Positions 17,563 to 25,703 of a DNA stretch of 64,000 bases are shown here, one piece after another. A program made the translations under genes and the position numbers. This DNA is from Chromobacterium phragmitis (GTDB lineage Bacteria > Pseudomonadota > Gammaproteobacteria > Burkholderiales > Chromobacteriaceae). The notes under the pieces are model-generated. The model did no database searches, was not told the DNA's origin, and was given only the letters and a program-made list of their open reading frames with translations. The stretch covers positions 4,278,001 through 4,342,000 of the forward strand of contig NZ_CP029495.1 in NCBI RefSeq assembly GCF_003325475.1, in the 5' to 3' direction. The stretch's first letter is position 1. Every line of letters starts with the position of its first letter.

Positions 17563-19811
17563 CCTCCCTCCCTCAGCCGGCGCGCCGCCAATATCCTGAA
17601 GATGCGCAAGATGACGAAGGCCATGATCAGCACCGATACCGCGGCCAGCGCGGCCAGCAGCAAGGGATGGCCCGACAGGAACAGCCATATCCAGTCCCAA
17701 AGCGGCAGGCTGCCCACGTGGTAAACCGGTCCCAGCAGCTCGCTGTCGATGGCGTCGCCGCGCAACAACGCCACGCTGCCCGATATCTGCGCCAGCTTGG
17801 CGTCGTCTATCAGCGCAGCGGCCATGCCGTTCATCGCGGCAGACTCGCTGGCAGTGACGATCACCACGCTGCGGCCAGGCGACAGCGGCGACTCCAGCCC
17901 CATCAGCGCGCCCACCTTGCCGCGGGCGGAGAAGTCCGCCTCGCCATTGGCCGGATGAGATGCCACCCCCAGCGACTGGAAGGTCACCGCATCTTCCGGC
18001 GCCACCGTGTCGCCGTCCGCCACCTGGCGCTTATCGCCGTCCAGCCGCGTGGGCAGATGGGCGCGCCAGGTTTTCAGCAAAGCCAGCTCCCTTGAATCTC
18101 CCACCACCAGCAGGTCCGCGTCCCGGACGGAATCCAGATTGTCCTCGCTCACCAGCCGGTAGCGCAGCGCCGGGAAGCCGGTGGACGCGCCCATCCGTCC
18201 CATCACGGCAAGAAAGGCGTCGATGTCGGATTTCTGCGGCTGCCGGGGCAGCACCACCGCGGTTTCGGCCAAATCAGCCAACCTGGTGAAGGGATAGCCG
18301 GAACTGGCGAACAAGGCCAGGTTTGGCATTTGGGCGTAATGCGGATATTGGCTGAAATCTATCGTCGAATCCGGGTCGATCTCGCCGCGGAAGCTGTCCA
18401 CCACGCCATTGGCGCATTCGCCCTGCTTCTCGTAAGCGAAATTGAAATGGAATTCCAGCTCGTTGCGGCTGCTGACCCGAAACGGCGGCAGCAAGATCTG
18501 GTCGACATTGGTCAGCAAGCCGTTCTCCAGTACCGGCAGCCGCAAGCTGGTCTGCACCCCGCCGATGCCGCTGGCGTTCAGGTTGAGGCTTTGCACGAAA
18601 AAATCGTTGACGCCGATATTAAGCCGGGAGCCGTTGTTGGACTGCGGCCCGGTATAGCGGAACTTGAGGTTGAGCGGAATGCCGCGGCTACCCCAGGTGA
18701 ACAGGTCCCCCGGCACGCGAAATGCCACCCGGACGGGCGCCAGCTGCAACCCGGACACCTGCAGATCCTCCTTGCGCGCCGCGAGGCTGCCCAGCCGCGT
18801 GGGGCGGTCGGAGCTGACCCAGTTGGGCGCGTCGTAAGGCCTGCGCGGCGCGACCAGCTTCACCTGCCCCACCCGGACCAGGTCGCCGGTCATGCCAGCC
18901 TGGCCCAGCACCAGCGCCCGCACCGCCTGCAGCAAGTCCTTGTCGTCTCTCCCCAGCAACACCAGCAGCTTGCGCTCCGGCCGTTCCGGGTGCGACATGA
19001 TGGCGATCATGGGCTCCCGCACCGGCGGCAGGCTGGCGAGAAACGCCGGCCGCTGCCCATTGGCGGCGAATACGACTGCATGCTGAGGCGGCAGCATGCC
19101 GTCCAGCACGGCGGGAAAACGCGCGCCGCGCCATCCGGACAGCGCGCCGAGCCAGGAGGCTAGTTCGCCGGCGGCTCGCAGCGCGCCCAGCGACGGCCTG
19201 CCTGCGAATACCATGGGCAACCTCAGCGGAGAATAGTCTCGCGAATCGAAAAAAGGCTCGGGGAAATAAGTGAGGTCGTCGGCCACCGGCAACGCCTGAA
19301 CCGTCATCCGCACTTCGCTGGCATTGCTCACCTCTGCCCAGATGCTGCTGTGCGCCTCATCCTCACAGCGCAGCGTATAGTGGCCTATCAAGCGGAACTG
19401 TATCTGGTTGAAGCTGGTGAGCAACTGCGGGTCCAGCGTCAGCGAGGTCTCCTGCATTTTGCCGCCCTGTCCTTTGACGAAGGGCAACACCGTCACCACC
19501 TGATCGTTGACCATCACCTGAACGTGGGACAGGTCGGTCAGCATCGCCGGAGAATAAATGTAGCGCAATTTCAACGTCAGCGAGGTAATCAACTCATCGG
19601 CGCGGCTGCCGAAGCTGATGGCAGCCACGCCATTCCCGCCGCGCATCCTCAGCGCTCCGCTTGCCCCCATTTGCTTGAAGCTCAGGACGCGCTCGCTTAT
19701 CAGAGGGGCGGGCTGCGGAGCATCGGCCAACGGCTCGGCCCGACAGGCTATTGCCTGCAGGCATAGCGCCAATGCCAGCGTCCACAGTTTCCGTCCGGCC
19801 CCTGTCTCCAT
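17559..19811 (-). CDS. bcsB: Cellulose synthase regulatory subunit BcsB
   Basis: Periplasmic, membrane-anchored partner of BcsA that guides the nascent glucan. The 750-residue protein has a signal peptide (about residues 7-26), two rounds of carbohydrate-binding and flavodoxin-like domains (for example AISFGSRADELITSLTLKLRY and later FRVPGDLFTWGSRGIPLNLKF), and one C-terminal transmembrane helix (LLLAALAAVSVLIMAFVILRIF). The start at 19811 lies two bases after the bcsA stop; the frame is open 17 codons further but overlaps bcsA. The stop overlaps bcsZ as ATGA. Confidence 0.94.
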   Translation of the reverse strand: METGAGRKLWTLALALCLQAIACRAEPLADAPQPAPLISERVLSFKQMGASGALRMRGGNGVAAISFGSRADELITSLTLKLRYIYSPAMLTDLSHVQVMVNDQVVTVLPFVKGQGGKMQETSLTLDPQLLTSFNQIQFRLIGHYTLRCEDEAHSSIWAEVSNASEVRMTVQALPVADDLTYFPEPFFDSRDYSPLRLPMVFAGRPSLGALRAAGELASWLGALSGWRGARFPAVLDGMLPPQHAVVFAANGQRPAFLASLPPVREPMIAIMSHPERPERKLLVLLGRDDKDLLQAVRALVLGQAGMTGDLVRVGQVKLVAPRRPYDAPNWVSSDRPTRLGSLAARKEDLQVSGLQLAPVRVAFRVPGDLFTWGSRGIPLNLKFRYTGPQSNNGSRLNIGVNDFFVQSLNLNASGIGGVQTSLRLPVLENGLLTNVDQILLPPFRVSSRNELEFHFNFAYEKQGECANGVVDSFRGEIDPDSTIDFSQYPHYAQMPNLALFASSGYPFTRLADLAETAVVLPRQPQKSDIDAFLAVMGRMGASTGFPALRYRLVSEDNLDSVRDADLLVVGDSRELALLKTWRAHLPTRLDGDKRQVADGDTVAPEDAVTFQSLGVASHPANGEADFSARGKVGALMGLESPLSPGRSVVIVTASESAAMNGMAAALIDDAKLAQISGSVALLRGDAIDSELLGPVYHVGSLPLWDWIWLFLSGHPLLLAALAAVSVLIMAFVILRIFRILAARRLREGG

Positions 19812-19813
19812 GC

Positions 19814-22387
19814 TCAGTCCTGAGTCAAGAAGGGCTGCCTCGGCAACAGGCTCAGCAGCCATTTCAACGCGACGCTTCCGCGCCGGCTATCGGCCCCGCT
19901 TGGAACTGCCAGCAGCAGCAAACCGCGCAGGCTGTGCCATCCCATGCGAAGAATGTCCAACGCGCTGCCTAAGGGGCTGGACTCTTGTTTGAACTCTTCC
20001 CGCGCCACCCAGGCATCCGGCCGGCCGAACGTGCATTGCACCAACTCCCCCTCCTGCTCCAACGACAAGTCCGCGAAGCGCACGCTGAGCCTGTCGCCCT
20101 TGGCGAACACCAGTTGGCAAGGAAAAGCGAAGCTGCGCTCCCCCAGCCGCAGCGACACGGTCAGTTCGGCGTCGCGCGCCAGACTCAGCCTCAGTTCTCG
20201 CGCCAATTGCAGCGCCATGCCTCCTTCAGAATAGTCAAGCGTCCAGCATCGGTAAGCCCTGCCGTCTGGAAGGTGCAGCGTCACCGGCAGGCTGGCCCGC
20301 ACTCGGTGGGCGACACGCACCTGGCGCAGCTCCCTCGCCACCGCCAGCGCCACGCCCAGCAGCATCGCGTTATAGCCCGCCCAAAACATATTGATGACAG
20401 CGGTGCCCATCTCGTAATCTGGCCCGGCGGCAAGCCGCCATACCCCGAAACCGATGCCAAGCAAGTTGAAGGCCAGCAGGCACAGGTAGGGTTTGGAGAT
20501 ATCCCAGTCGACAAAGTCCTGGTTCATCACTCCGCCCTTGGCGGTGACATTGAATTTGCCCAATCCGGGAAAAAGCAAGGCTACTGTAGTGGGAATCACG
20601 ATATACCAGGCCAGCACCGTCTCGTACACTTCGCCCCAGAACGAACGCCGGAAGCGCCCGTTAAGACGCGAATTGGACAGCACCGAGAAAATCATGTGCG
20701 GCACCACGTACAGCACGATGCCGAGCGCCGGCGCGTAGATGGTGTAGGCATGAAAAATCAGAAACGCCATCGGCGAGGTCAGGAACACCAGCCGGGGCAC
20801 GCCATTAAGAAAGTGCAACATCGCATTCAGGTAGCAAAAACGTTGCGCCAGGCTCAAGCCCTTTCCTAGCAGCGGGTTATCGCAGCGGAAGATTTGCGCC
20901 ATGCCCCGCGCCCAGCGGATACGCTGCCCAATATGGGCGGATAGGCTCTCGGTAGCCAGGCCCGCCGCCTGCACTACGTTGATGTAGGAAGAGCGATAAC
21001 CGAGTCGATGCAACTTGAGCGAAGTATGCGCGTCCTCGGTGACGGTATCGGTGGCGATGCCGCCCACCTCCATCAGATGGCTGCGCCGCAGCACCGCGCA
21101 AGAGCCGCAAAAGAAGGTGGCGTTCCACAAATCGTTGCCGTCCTGTACCCGGCCGTAGAACAACTCGCCCTCGTTCGGCACTTTGCCATGGGTGTCCAGA
21201 TTGCGCTCGAATGGGTCGGCGGAGAAGAAATGATGCGGCGTCTGCACCAGGGCCAGCTTGTCGTCCTTGAGAAAGCCTCCCATCGTGGATTTCAGAAAGG
21301 AACGGGTGGGAATATGATCGCAATCGAAAATGGCGACGAAGCAAGCCGAAGTGACGCCCAAAGCGTGGTTGATGTTGCCGGCCTTGGCATGCTTGTGCTC
21401 GGGCCGGACGATGTAGCCTGCGCCGACCGACTCCGCAAATGTCCGCACCTCCTCCCGGCAACCATCGTCCAGAACATGCACCCGCAGCTTGTCAAACGGC
21501 CAATCCAAAGCCAGCGCGGCCATCACCGTGGGCTTCAACACCCGCAGCGGCTCGTTGTAGATGGGGATGAACACGTCCACCGTCGGCCATCGTTCATTGT
21601 CTTCCGGCAACGGCGCCACCAGGCGCTTCAGCGTCCATGACGACTGGAAGAAACCCAGCAGCAGCACGATCCAGGCAAAGATCTCGGCCATCAGCAAAAT
21701 CAAGCCGAAGGTCAGGTTCAACCAAGTATCGTCATTGATGGTGCTGGTAGCCCGCCACCAGATGTAGCGAGTGGATACCACCATGGAAAACACCATCAAC
21801 ACCAGATTGGACACCTGGCCGGGAATGCGCCGCACCCACAGCGCGATCAACAGCAACACCGCGGAAAACACCGCCTGAGACGACTCGTCAAAAGGCGTGG
21901 TGACGCAGATCGCCGCCAGCATCGCGGTCATCAGGTAGCAAGCGTAACGCAGCGCCGCGCTTTCCCAGGCGGCATAGCCCGCCATGCCCTCGGTGGTCCG
22001 TCTCAGCCTCTCGGGGTCGAAACAGGAGGGATAGCGCGCGGCCAACGCGGCGAAACCGCGCCGCCATGCGTCGAACGCCCGCGACGCCAGTCGCCTCGCG
22101 TCGCGCAACGCCGACAGCATATCGCTCTCGTAGGCCATGTGGCGGCCGGGCGGCTTCACCAGCGCCAGCCACAGCAGCTGCAACAGGATGCGCAGGGCAT
22201 CCGCCAGGCTCGGCCGATCGAAATCCACATGTGGAAAGTAAGCACGCGCGCGGCGCGCCCAGGCTTCCCAGCCCTGCGCCGGCGTCACGAACAGCAATGA
22301 CAGCACGGCCAGGGACATGCTTGGGGAGTCCGCCGGGTGGCGCAGCCCGCAGGCCAGGCTGAATGCCGCCCAGACCGCGCGCCTCAT
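19814..22387 (-). CDS. bcsA: Cellulose synthase catalytic subunit BcsA
   Basis: Inner-membrane GT2 glycosyltransferase that polymerises UDP-glucose into beta-1,4-glucan and translocates it. The motif series is complete: VLDDG (about residue 305), FDCDH (about 355), TVTED (about 449), QRIRW (about 487) and the gating-loop FNVTAK (about 610). A C-terminal PilZ domain has RVAHR (RxxxR) and DYSEGG (DxSxxG), so c-di-GMP activation is expected. Multiple transmembrane helices flank the GT domain. The ATG at 22387 overlaps the bcsQ stop as ATGA, which decides the start. Length is 857 residues. Confidence 0.96.
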   Translation of the reverse strand: MRRAVWAAFSLACGLRHPADSPSMSLAVLSLLFVTPAQGWEAWARRARAYFPHVDFDRPSLADALRILLQLLWLALVKPPGRHMAYESDMLSALRDARRLASRAFDAWRRGFAALAARYPSCFDPERLRRTTEGMAGYAAWESAALRYACYLMTAMLAAICVTTPFDESSQAVFSAVLLLIALWVRRIPGQVSNLVLMVFSMVVSTRYIWWRATSTINDDTWLNLTFGLILLMAEIFAWIVLLLGFFQSSWTLKRLVAPLPEDNERWPTVDVFIPIYNEPLRVLKPTVMAALALDWPFDKLRVHVLDDGCREEVRTFAESVGAGYIVRPEHKHAKAGNINHALGVTSACFVAIFDCDHIPTRSFLKSTMGGFLKDDKLALVQTPHHFFSADPFERNLDTHGKVPNEGELFYGRVQDGNDLWNATFFCGSCAVLRRSHLMEVGGIATDTVTEDAHTSLKLHRLGYRSSYINVVQAAGLATESLSAHIGQRIRWARGMAQIFRCDNPLLGKGLSLAQRFCYLNAMLHFLNGVPRLVFLTSPMAFLIFHAYTIYAPALGIVLYVVPHMIFSVLSNSRLNGRFRRSFWGEVYETVLAWYIVIPTTVALLFPGLGKFNVTAKGGVMNQDFVDWDISKPYLCLLAFNLLGIGFGVWRLAAGPDYEMGTAVINMFWAGYNAMLLGVALAVARELRQVRVAHRVRASLPVTLHLPDGRAYRCWTLDYSEGGMALQLARELRLSLARDAELTVSLRLGERSFAFPCQLVFAKGDRLSVRFADLSLEQEGELVQCTFGRPDAWVAREEFKQESSPLGSALDILRMGWHSLRGLLLLAVPSGADSRRGSVALKWLLSLLPRQPFLTQD

Positions 22388-23139
22388 GCGGCCTGGCTCT
22401 CCACATCCCGCCTCAGCTTGACTGCCAGCCACACCGCCAATTGCCGCAAATCGTCCGCCACCTGGCTTTCCGGCGCGAATACGGAGACCGGCACGCCGGC
22501 CGCCAGCGCTTCCCGCATCGCCTCGTCGCGGGTCACCGGCAGCGGTGCCAGCCGTGAACCCAGCATATTGCGCAACAGATTCTCCACATCGCGGTCAAGC
22601 CGGCGCGCAGGATCGAACTGATTGATGACGAACAAAATGCCCTCGCGCGGCACGCCGCGCGCCACCAACTCCGTTTCCAGATTATCCGACAACACACAGC
22701 TGATGGGATCGGCCGGCAGCACCGCCAGCACATGGCGCGCCACGGAAAACGCCTGGTCACGACAGCTTTGCGCCCACAAGGGCGTATCCAGCAGCACCAT
22801 ATCGCCGACCGGCCTTGCCAGCCTGCCCAGTTCCGCCCGCAGCCAGCCCGCGGCCGGGCCATCCTCGCCCGCAGCCCAAGCGCCGTGCGGCACCAGCGAC
22901 AGATGGCCTCGCCCGATCTGCCAGGCGGACTCGGCCCAGTCGGTGCCATGCCGCAGACTGGCATGCCAGCCGCCCTGCTCGCTCCAGGGCACGCCGAAAT
23001 GCAGACGCAACAAGTTCTGCGGGCACAAGTCTATCGCCAGAACGGGCCTGCCCTGTTCTTCGCGATACCAGGCCATGGCCGCGGCGATGGCGGTGGCGCC
23101 GCAGCCGCCCCGGACTCCGCAAATGGACAAAATCGACAT
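22384..23139 (-). CDS. bcsQ: Cellulose synthase accessory ATPase BcsQ (ParA/MinD-like)
   Basis: BcsQ is a SIMIBI-class ATPase that forms part of the cytosolic regulatory complex of type II cellulose synthases with BcsE. The ATG at 23139 begins MSILSICGVRGGCGATA, a deviant Walker A with Ala where Lys/Thr-rich residues are usual, followed by VLAIDLCPQN and MVLLDTPLW (Walker B). The product has 251 residues. The frame is open upstream to 23295 but that part is Arg/Cys-rich and does not look coding. It opens the bcsQABZC operon. No bcsR-like gene is seen between it and the SMR gene. Confidence 0.88.
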   Translation of the reverse strand: MSILSICGVRGGCGATAIAAAMAWYREEQGRPVLAIDLCPQNLLRLHFGVPWSEQGGWHASLRHGTDWAESAWQIGRGHLSLVPHGAWAAGEDGPAAGWLRAELGRLARPVGDMVLLDTPLWAQSCRDQAFSVARHVLAVLPADPISCVLSDNLETELVARGVPREGILFVINQFDPARRLDRDVENLLRNMLGSRLAPLPVTRDEAMREALAAGVPVSVFAPESQVADDLRQLAVWLAVKLRRDVESQAA

Positions 23140-23317
23140 GCCAGCCCCCACGGCGATGGGCGGAGTCCGCTCACACGCAAGCCTGACCCACCGGCGCGGA
23201 CAACACCGCCGGTTGCAGACCCGCCAGCCCTCCACCCTTGGGAGAAACGGCTTGGCCATTCCAGACTTGGCCGACAAGCCATTGATCGCCGGCACGCAAC
23301 GCAGACCAACCCCGATA

Positions 23318-23378
23318 CCAATATTTAGCGACGTTTAGTTAATCTTGTAATAAAAACAACAAGATCAATCCATATTGG
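23318..23378. promoter_or_regulatory. AT-rich region with nested inverted repeats upstream of bcsQ
   Basis: CCAATAT (23318-23324) and ATATTGG (23372-23378) enclose ATCTTGT (23342-23348) and ACAAGAT (23359-23365). The stretch is strikingly AT-rich for this region and lies about 180 bp upstream of bcsQ, where the operon promoter is expected. It could be an operator, a promoter or the end of the SMR transcript; no T-run supports a terminator. Confidence 0.35.
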
Positions 23379-23426
23379 CACAGGAATCAGACCGGCGCAG
23401 AAAACCTTCCCAAGAGTGAGGGGTTG

Positions 23427-23759
23427 TCAATGCGCGGCGCTGCGCGAGAACAGATTGATCACCGCCACCCCGGCGATGATCAACCCCATGCCGATCAGCG
23501 CCGGCATATCCAGCTTCTGCCCGTACAGGAACCAGGCGATCAGCGACACCAGCACGATGCCGATGCCCGACCACAGCGCGTAGGCGACGCCGACCGGGAT
23601 ATGGCGCAGAGTCTGCGACAGCAGGTAAAAGGCCAACACATAACCGCCGGCGGTCAGCAGCGACGGCCACAGCCGGGTAAAGCCCTCGGACGCCTTCAGC
23701 GCCGAGGTGGCCACCACCTCCGACAGGATGGCCCCCATCAGGAACAGCCAGACTTTCAT
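23427..23759 (-). CDS. Small multidrug resistance (SMR/EmrE-like) transporter
   Basis: This 110-residue inner-membrane protein has four transmembrane helices and the SMR family signature, including the membrane-embedded Glu in MGAILSEVVATSALKAS (about residue 13) and the central PVGVAYALWSGIG segment. Such proteins export quaternary ammonium and other cations, or guanidinium, in exchange for protons. The ATG at 23759 fits the family N-terminus; the next in-frame start is a TTG one codon upstream. It lies three bases after the PACE gene, so the two are co-transcribed as an efflux pair. Confidence 0.9.
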   Translation of the reverse strand: MKVWLFLMGAILSEVVATSALKASEGFTRLWPSLLTAGGYVLAFYLLSQTLRHIPVGVAYALWSGIGIVLVSLIAWFLYGQKLDMPALIGMGLIIAGVAVINLFSRSAAH

Positions 23760-23762
23760 CAA

Positions 23763-24212
23763 TCACTCCGTGACGGCCGACAACGCCCGGCGGGCGACGA
23801 AGCGCGCGCGCAAGTGGTCGTACAGCCAGTTGAATGCATAGGTGTAGGGCAAGAAGAAGACAAAGAAACCCAGGTCCAGCAGGAAAGCCTGCCAATAGCC
23901 GGTATCCAGCCACCACGCCGCCAGCGGCACCAGCAATACGACCAGACCGCCCTCGAAGCCCAAGGCATGGAGACTGCGGACCGCGACGGTGCGCTGCCAG
24001 CAGAAGCGTCGCTCCAGGCGCTCGAACAATGCGTTGAATACCATGTTCCACAACATGGCGGCGGTCGACATCATCAACGCCAGCGCGCCCATGTGCAACA
24101 TGTTCTTCCGCAGGACCAACGCGGCCAGCGGCACCAGCAGGGCCATCGCGCAGGCCTCGTACAGCACCGCGTGCAGTATCCGTTCGCCCAGTTTCTTATC
24201 GGTCGCTTGCAT
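23763..24212 (-). CDS. PACE-family (AceI-like) biocide efflux protein
   Basis: The 149-residue protein has four transmembrane helices arranged as two tandem bacterial transmembrane pair domains (RILHAVLYEACAMALLVPLAALVL ... MLWNMVFNALFERLERRF, and RSLHALGFEGGLVVLLVPLAAWWL ... PYTYAFNWLYDHLRARF). This is the PACE layout, exporters of chlorhexidine-like biocides and diamines in known members. The ATG at 24212 has AAGGAG seven bases upstream, which decides the start. It is divergent from a LysR gene that probably controls it, and is followed by the SMR gene. Confidence 0.9.
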   Translation of the reverse strand: MQATDKKLGERILHAVLYEACAMALLVPLAALVLRKNMLHMGALALMMSTAAMLWNMVFNALFERLERRFCWQRTVAVRSLHALGFEGGLVVLLVPLAAWWLDTGYWQAFLLDLGFFVFFLPYTYAFNWLYDHLRARFVARRALSAVTE

Positions 24213-24286
24213 TGTTCGCTCCTTGCCGCGTAAGTACAATGCTTGGCAGCATGATTGGTTTTTCGGATACTATAAAAATACAATCC

Positions 24287-24301
24287 ATCGGACTATCCGA
24301 T
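24287..24301. promoter_or_regulatory. Palindrome ATCGGA-CTA-TCCGAT at the LysR gene start
   Basis: A perfect 6-bp inverted repeat with a 3-nt centre ends one base before the ATG of the LysR gene, in the intergenic region shared with the PACE efflux gene. A related TCGGATA half lies 15 bases further left and a TATAAA box is at 24271. It is a likely autoregulatory operator. Confidence 0.5.
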
Positions 24302-25186
24302 ATGTCTCTCTCTCTGGACGCGCTATCCGCCTTCGTCTACGCCGCGGATCTCGGTTCTTTCTCCGCCGCCGCGCGCAGACTGGGAAAAAGCCAGTCCACC
24401 ATCAGCGAAGCCATCGCCAACCTGGAAATCGACCTGGGCAACCCGCTGTTCGACCGTTCCTCGCGGCAGCCGGCGCTGACGGCGGCCGGCCGGCTGCTGC
24501 TGCCGCAGGCGCGGCAAATCATGGCCGGCAGCCAGGACATGCTGCGCCAGGCGGAACAATTGATCGCTGGCGTGGAAACCCGCCTCACCATCGTGCTGTC
24601 GGACACCTTCCAGTCGCAGACGCTGGAAAGCGTCGCCTGCCGGCTGGAGGAACGCTACCCGCTGCTGGAGCTGGAATGCCTGGCCGGGGAGCAGGAAGAC
24701 GTGCTGGATCTGATCCTGTCCGGCCGCGCGCAGCTCGGCCTGGTCGGCGCGATGGAACGCTATCCGCCGGACATCCGCCATCAGCGCCAGCGCGAGGGCA
24801 GCGAGCTGGCGCTGTTCGCCTCCCATCGCCACCCGCTGGCGGACATGCCGCAGGTGGACGAGCACGCGCTGGAGCCATACCGCCAGCTGCGCCTCAACAC
24901 CTACTGCGACAAGACGCCGGCCCATGCCGGACCGCGCCGGTGGTACGCGCCCAGCTACCTGATGCTGCTGGATATGGCCCGCCTGGGCGTGGGCTGGGCG
25001 GAGCTGCCGAGCTGGCTGGTGAAAAGCTTCGGCGGCGGCGAGCTCAAACAGCTGGACGCGCCCGGCTGGCCCAAACGCATGCCGGTGGATCTGGTATGGG
25101 CCGCCAATCGGCCGCTAGGCGCAGCCGCGGGCTGGCTGCTCGCGCAACTGACCAATGGCGAGCTCAATCCGCCCGCCCCTGGCTGA
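24302..25186 (+). CDS. LysR-family transcriptional regulator
   Basis: This 294-residue protein has an N-terminal winged helix-turn-helix (about residues 1-60, FSAAARRLGKSQSTISEAIANLE) and a LysR substrate-binding domain (about 90-290). It starts MSLSLDALSAFVYAAD at the ATG at 24302; the frame is open upstream but that part reads through the promoter. It is divergent from the PACE-SMR efflux operon, so control of that operon in response to a toxic cation or amine is likely by analogy with AceR-AceI type pairs. The effector is unknown. Confidence 0.88.
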   Translation: MSLSLDALSAFVYAADLGSFSAAARRLGKSQSTISEAIANLEIDLGNPLFDRSSRQPALTAAGRLLLPQARQIMAGSQDMLRQAEQLIAGVETRLTIVLSDTFQSQTLESVACRLEERYPLLELECLAGEQEDVLDLILSGRAQLGLVGAMERYPPDIRHQRQREGSELALFASHRHPLADMPQVDEHALEPYRQLRLNTYCDKTPAHAGPRRWYAPSYLMLLDMARLGVGWAELPSWLVKSFGGGELKQLDAPGWPKRMPVDLVWAANRPLGAAAGWLLAQLTNGELNPPAPG

Positions 25187-25268
25187 TAGGCCGGCCATTG
25201 CCCCATCCTTGCAGCCGCTTCCCTATCCTTGCGGAGCGCCAAACCGGCGTCATCGCAAGGAGAACGGC

Positions 25269-25643
25269 ATGAGCCAGCCCGTCGTCACGGTCAAGAATCA
25301 CTCCAGCCACGACATCTACATCGACAGCGACCCCAACTGGGACGACCAGCAGTTGCTGCTGAACGGCAAACCGCTGCCCCGCGGCTACGCGCTGGGACCG
25401 GACCTCTCCGCTCGGATCAGCGTGGACTGGGATGGTCCCGGCAACGCCTACATGATGGGTGTGATCTTCGCCGACGGGCCCGACTACGACTACGGCGGCG
25501 ACGGCTTTTACCAATTGTCTCTGGGCCAGGATGAAAACAGCGGCCTGCTGGCCGTCACCGATGGCGGCGGCGAAGCCAAGGTCGCCTACTCCATCAGCCA
25601 GCAGACGCCATGGAGCATGACCATGGACTTCGCCGATAGCTGA
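25269..25643 (+). CDS. Small acidic protein, unknown function
   Basis: The 124-residue protein is rich in Asp, Gly, Ser and Tyr, has no signal peptide or membrane segment and looks beta-stranded (VVTVKNHSSHDIYID ... GNAYMMGVIFADG ... GFYQLSLG). The pattern of a short soluble beta protein with a HDIYID strand recalls aegerolysin-like and other beta-sandwich proteins, but I cannot assign a family. The ATG at 25269 has AAGGAG eight bases upstream. It lies 82 bp after the LysR gene and ends next to a strong bidirectional hairpin. Confidence 0.7.
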   Translation: MSQPVVTVKNHSSHDIYIDSDPNWDDQQLLLNGKPLPRGYALGPDLSARISVDWDGPGNAYMMGVIFADGPDYDYGGDGFYQLSLGQDENSGLLAVTDGGGEAKVAYSISQQTPWSMTMDFADS

Positions 25644-25650
25644 ACGCGCC

Positions 25651-25679
25651 AAAATAAAACCGGCCCTCTCGGGCCGGTT
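25651..25679 (-). terminator. Terminator shared by the yej operon and the small acidic protein gene
   Basis: A 9-bp stem AACCGGCCC-TCTC-GGGCCGGTT (25658-25679) is followed on the - strand by TTTTATTTT (25651-25659), giving a good terminator for the yejF end. For the + strand gene the stem is present but the U-run is missing. Confidence 0.85.
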
Positions 25680-25703
25680 GGTCTCGATACCCCGCCGCGC
25701 GCC

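Noticed and set aside
23031..23321. Possible bcsR upstream of bcsQ
   Set aside because: The only frame of suitable size overlaps bcsQ out of frame, is rich in Arg, Trp and Ser, and does not resemble BcsR.
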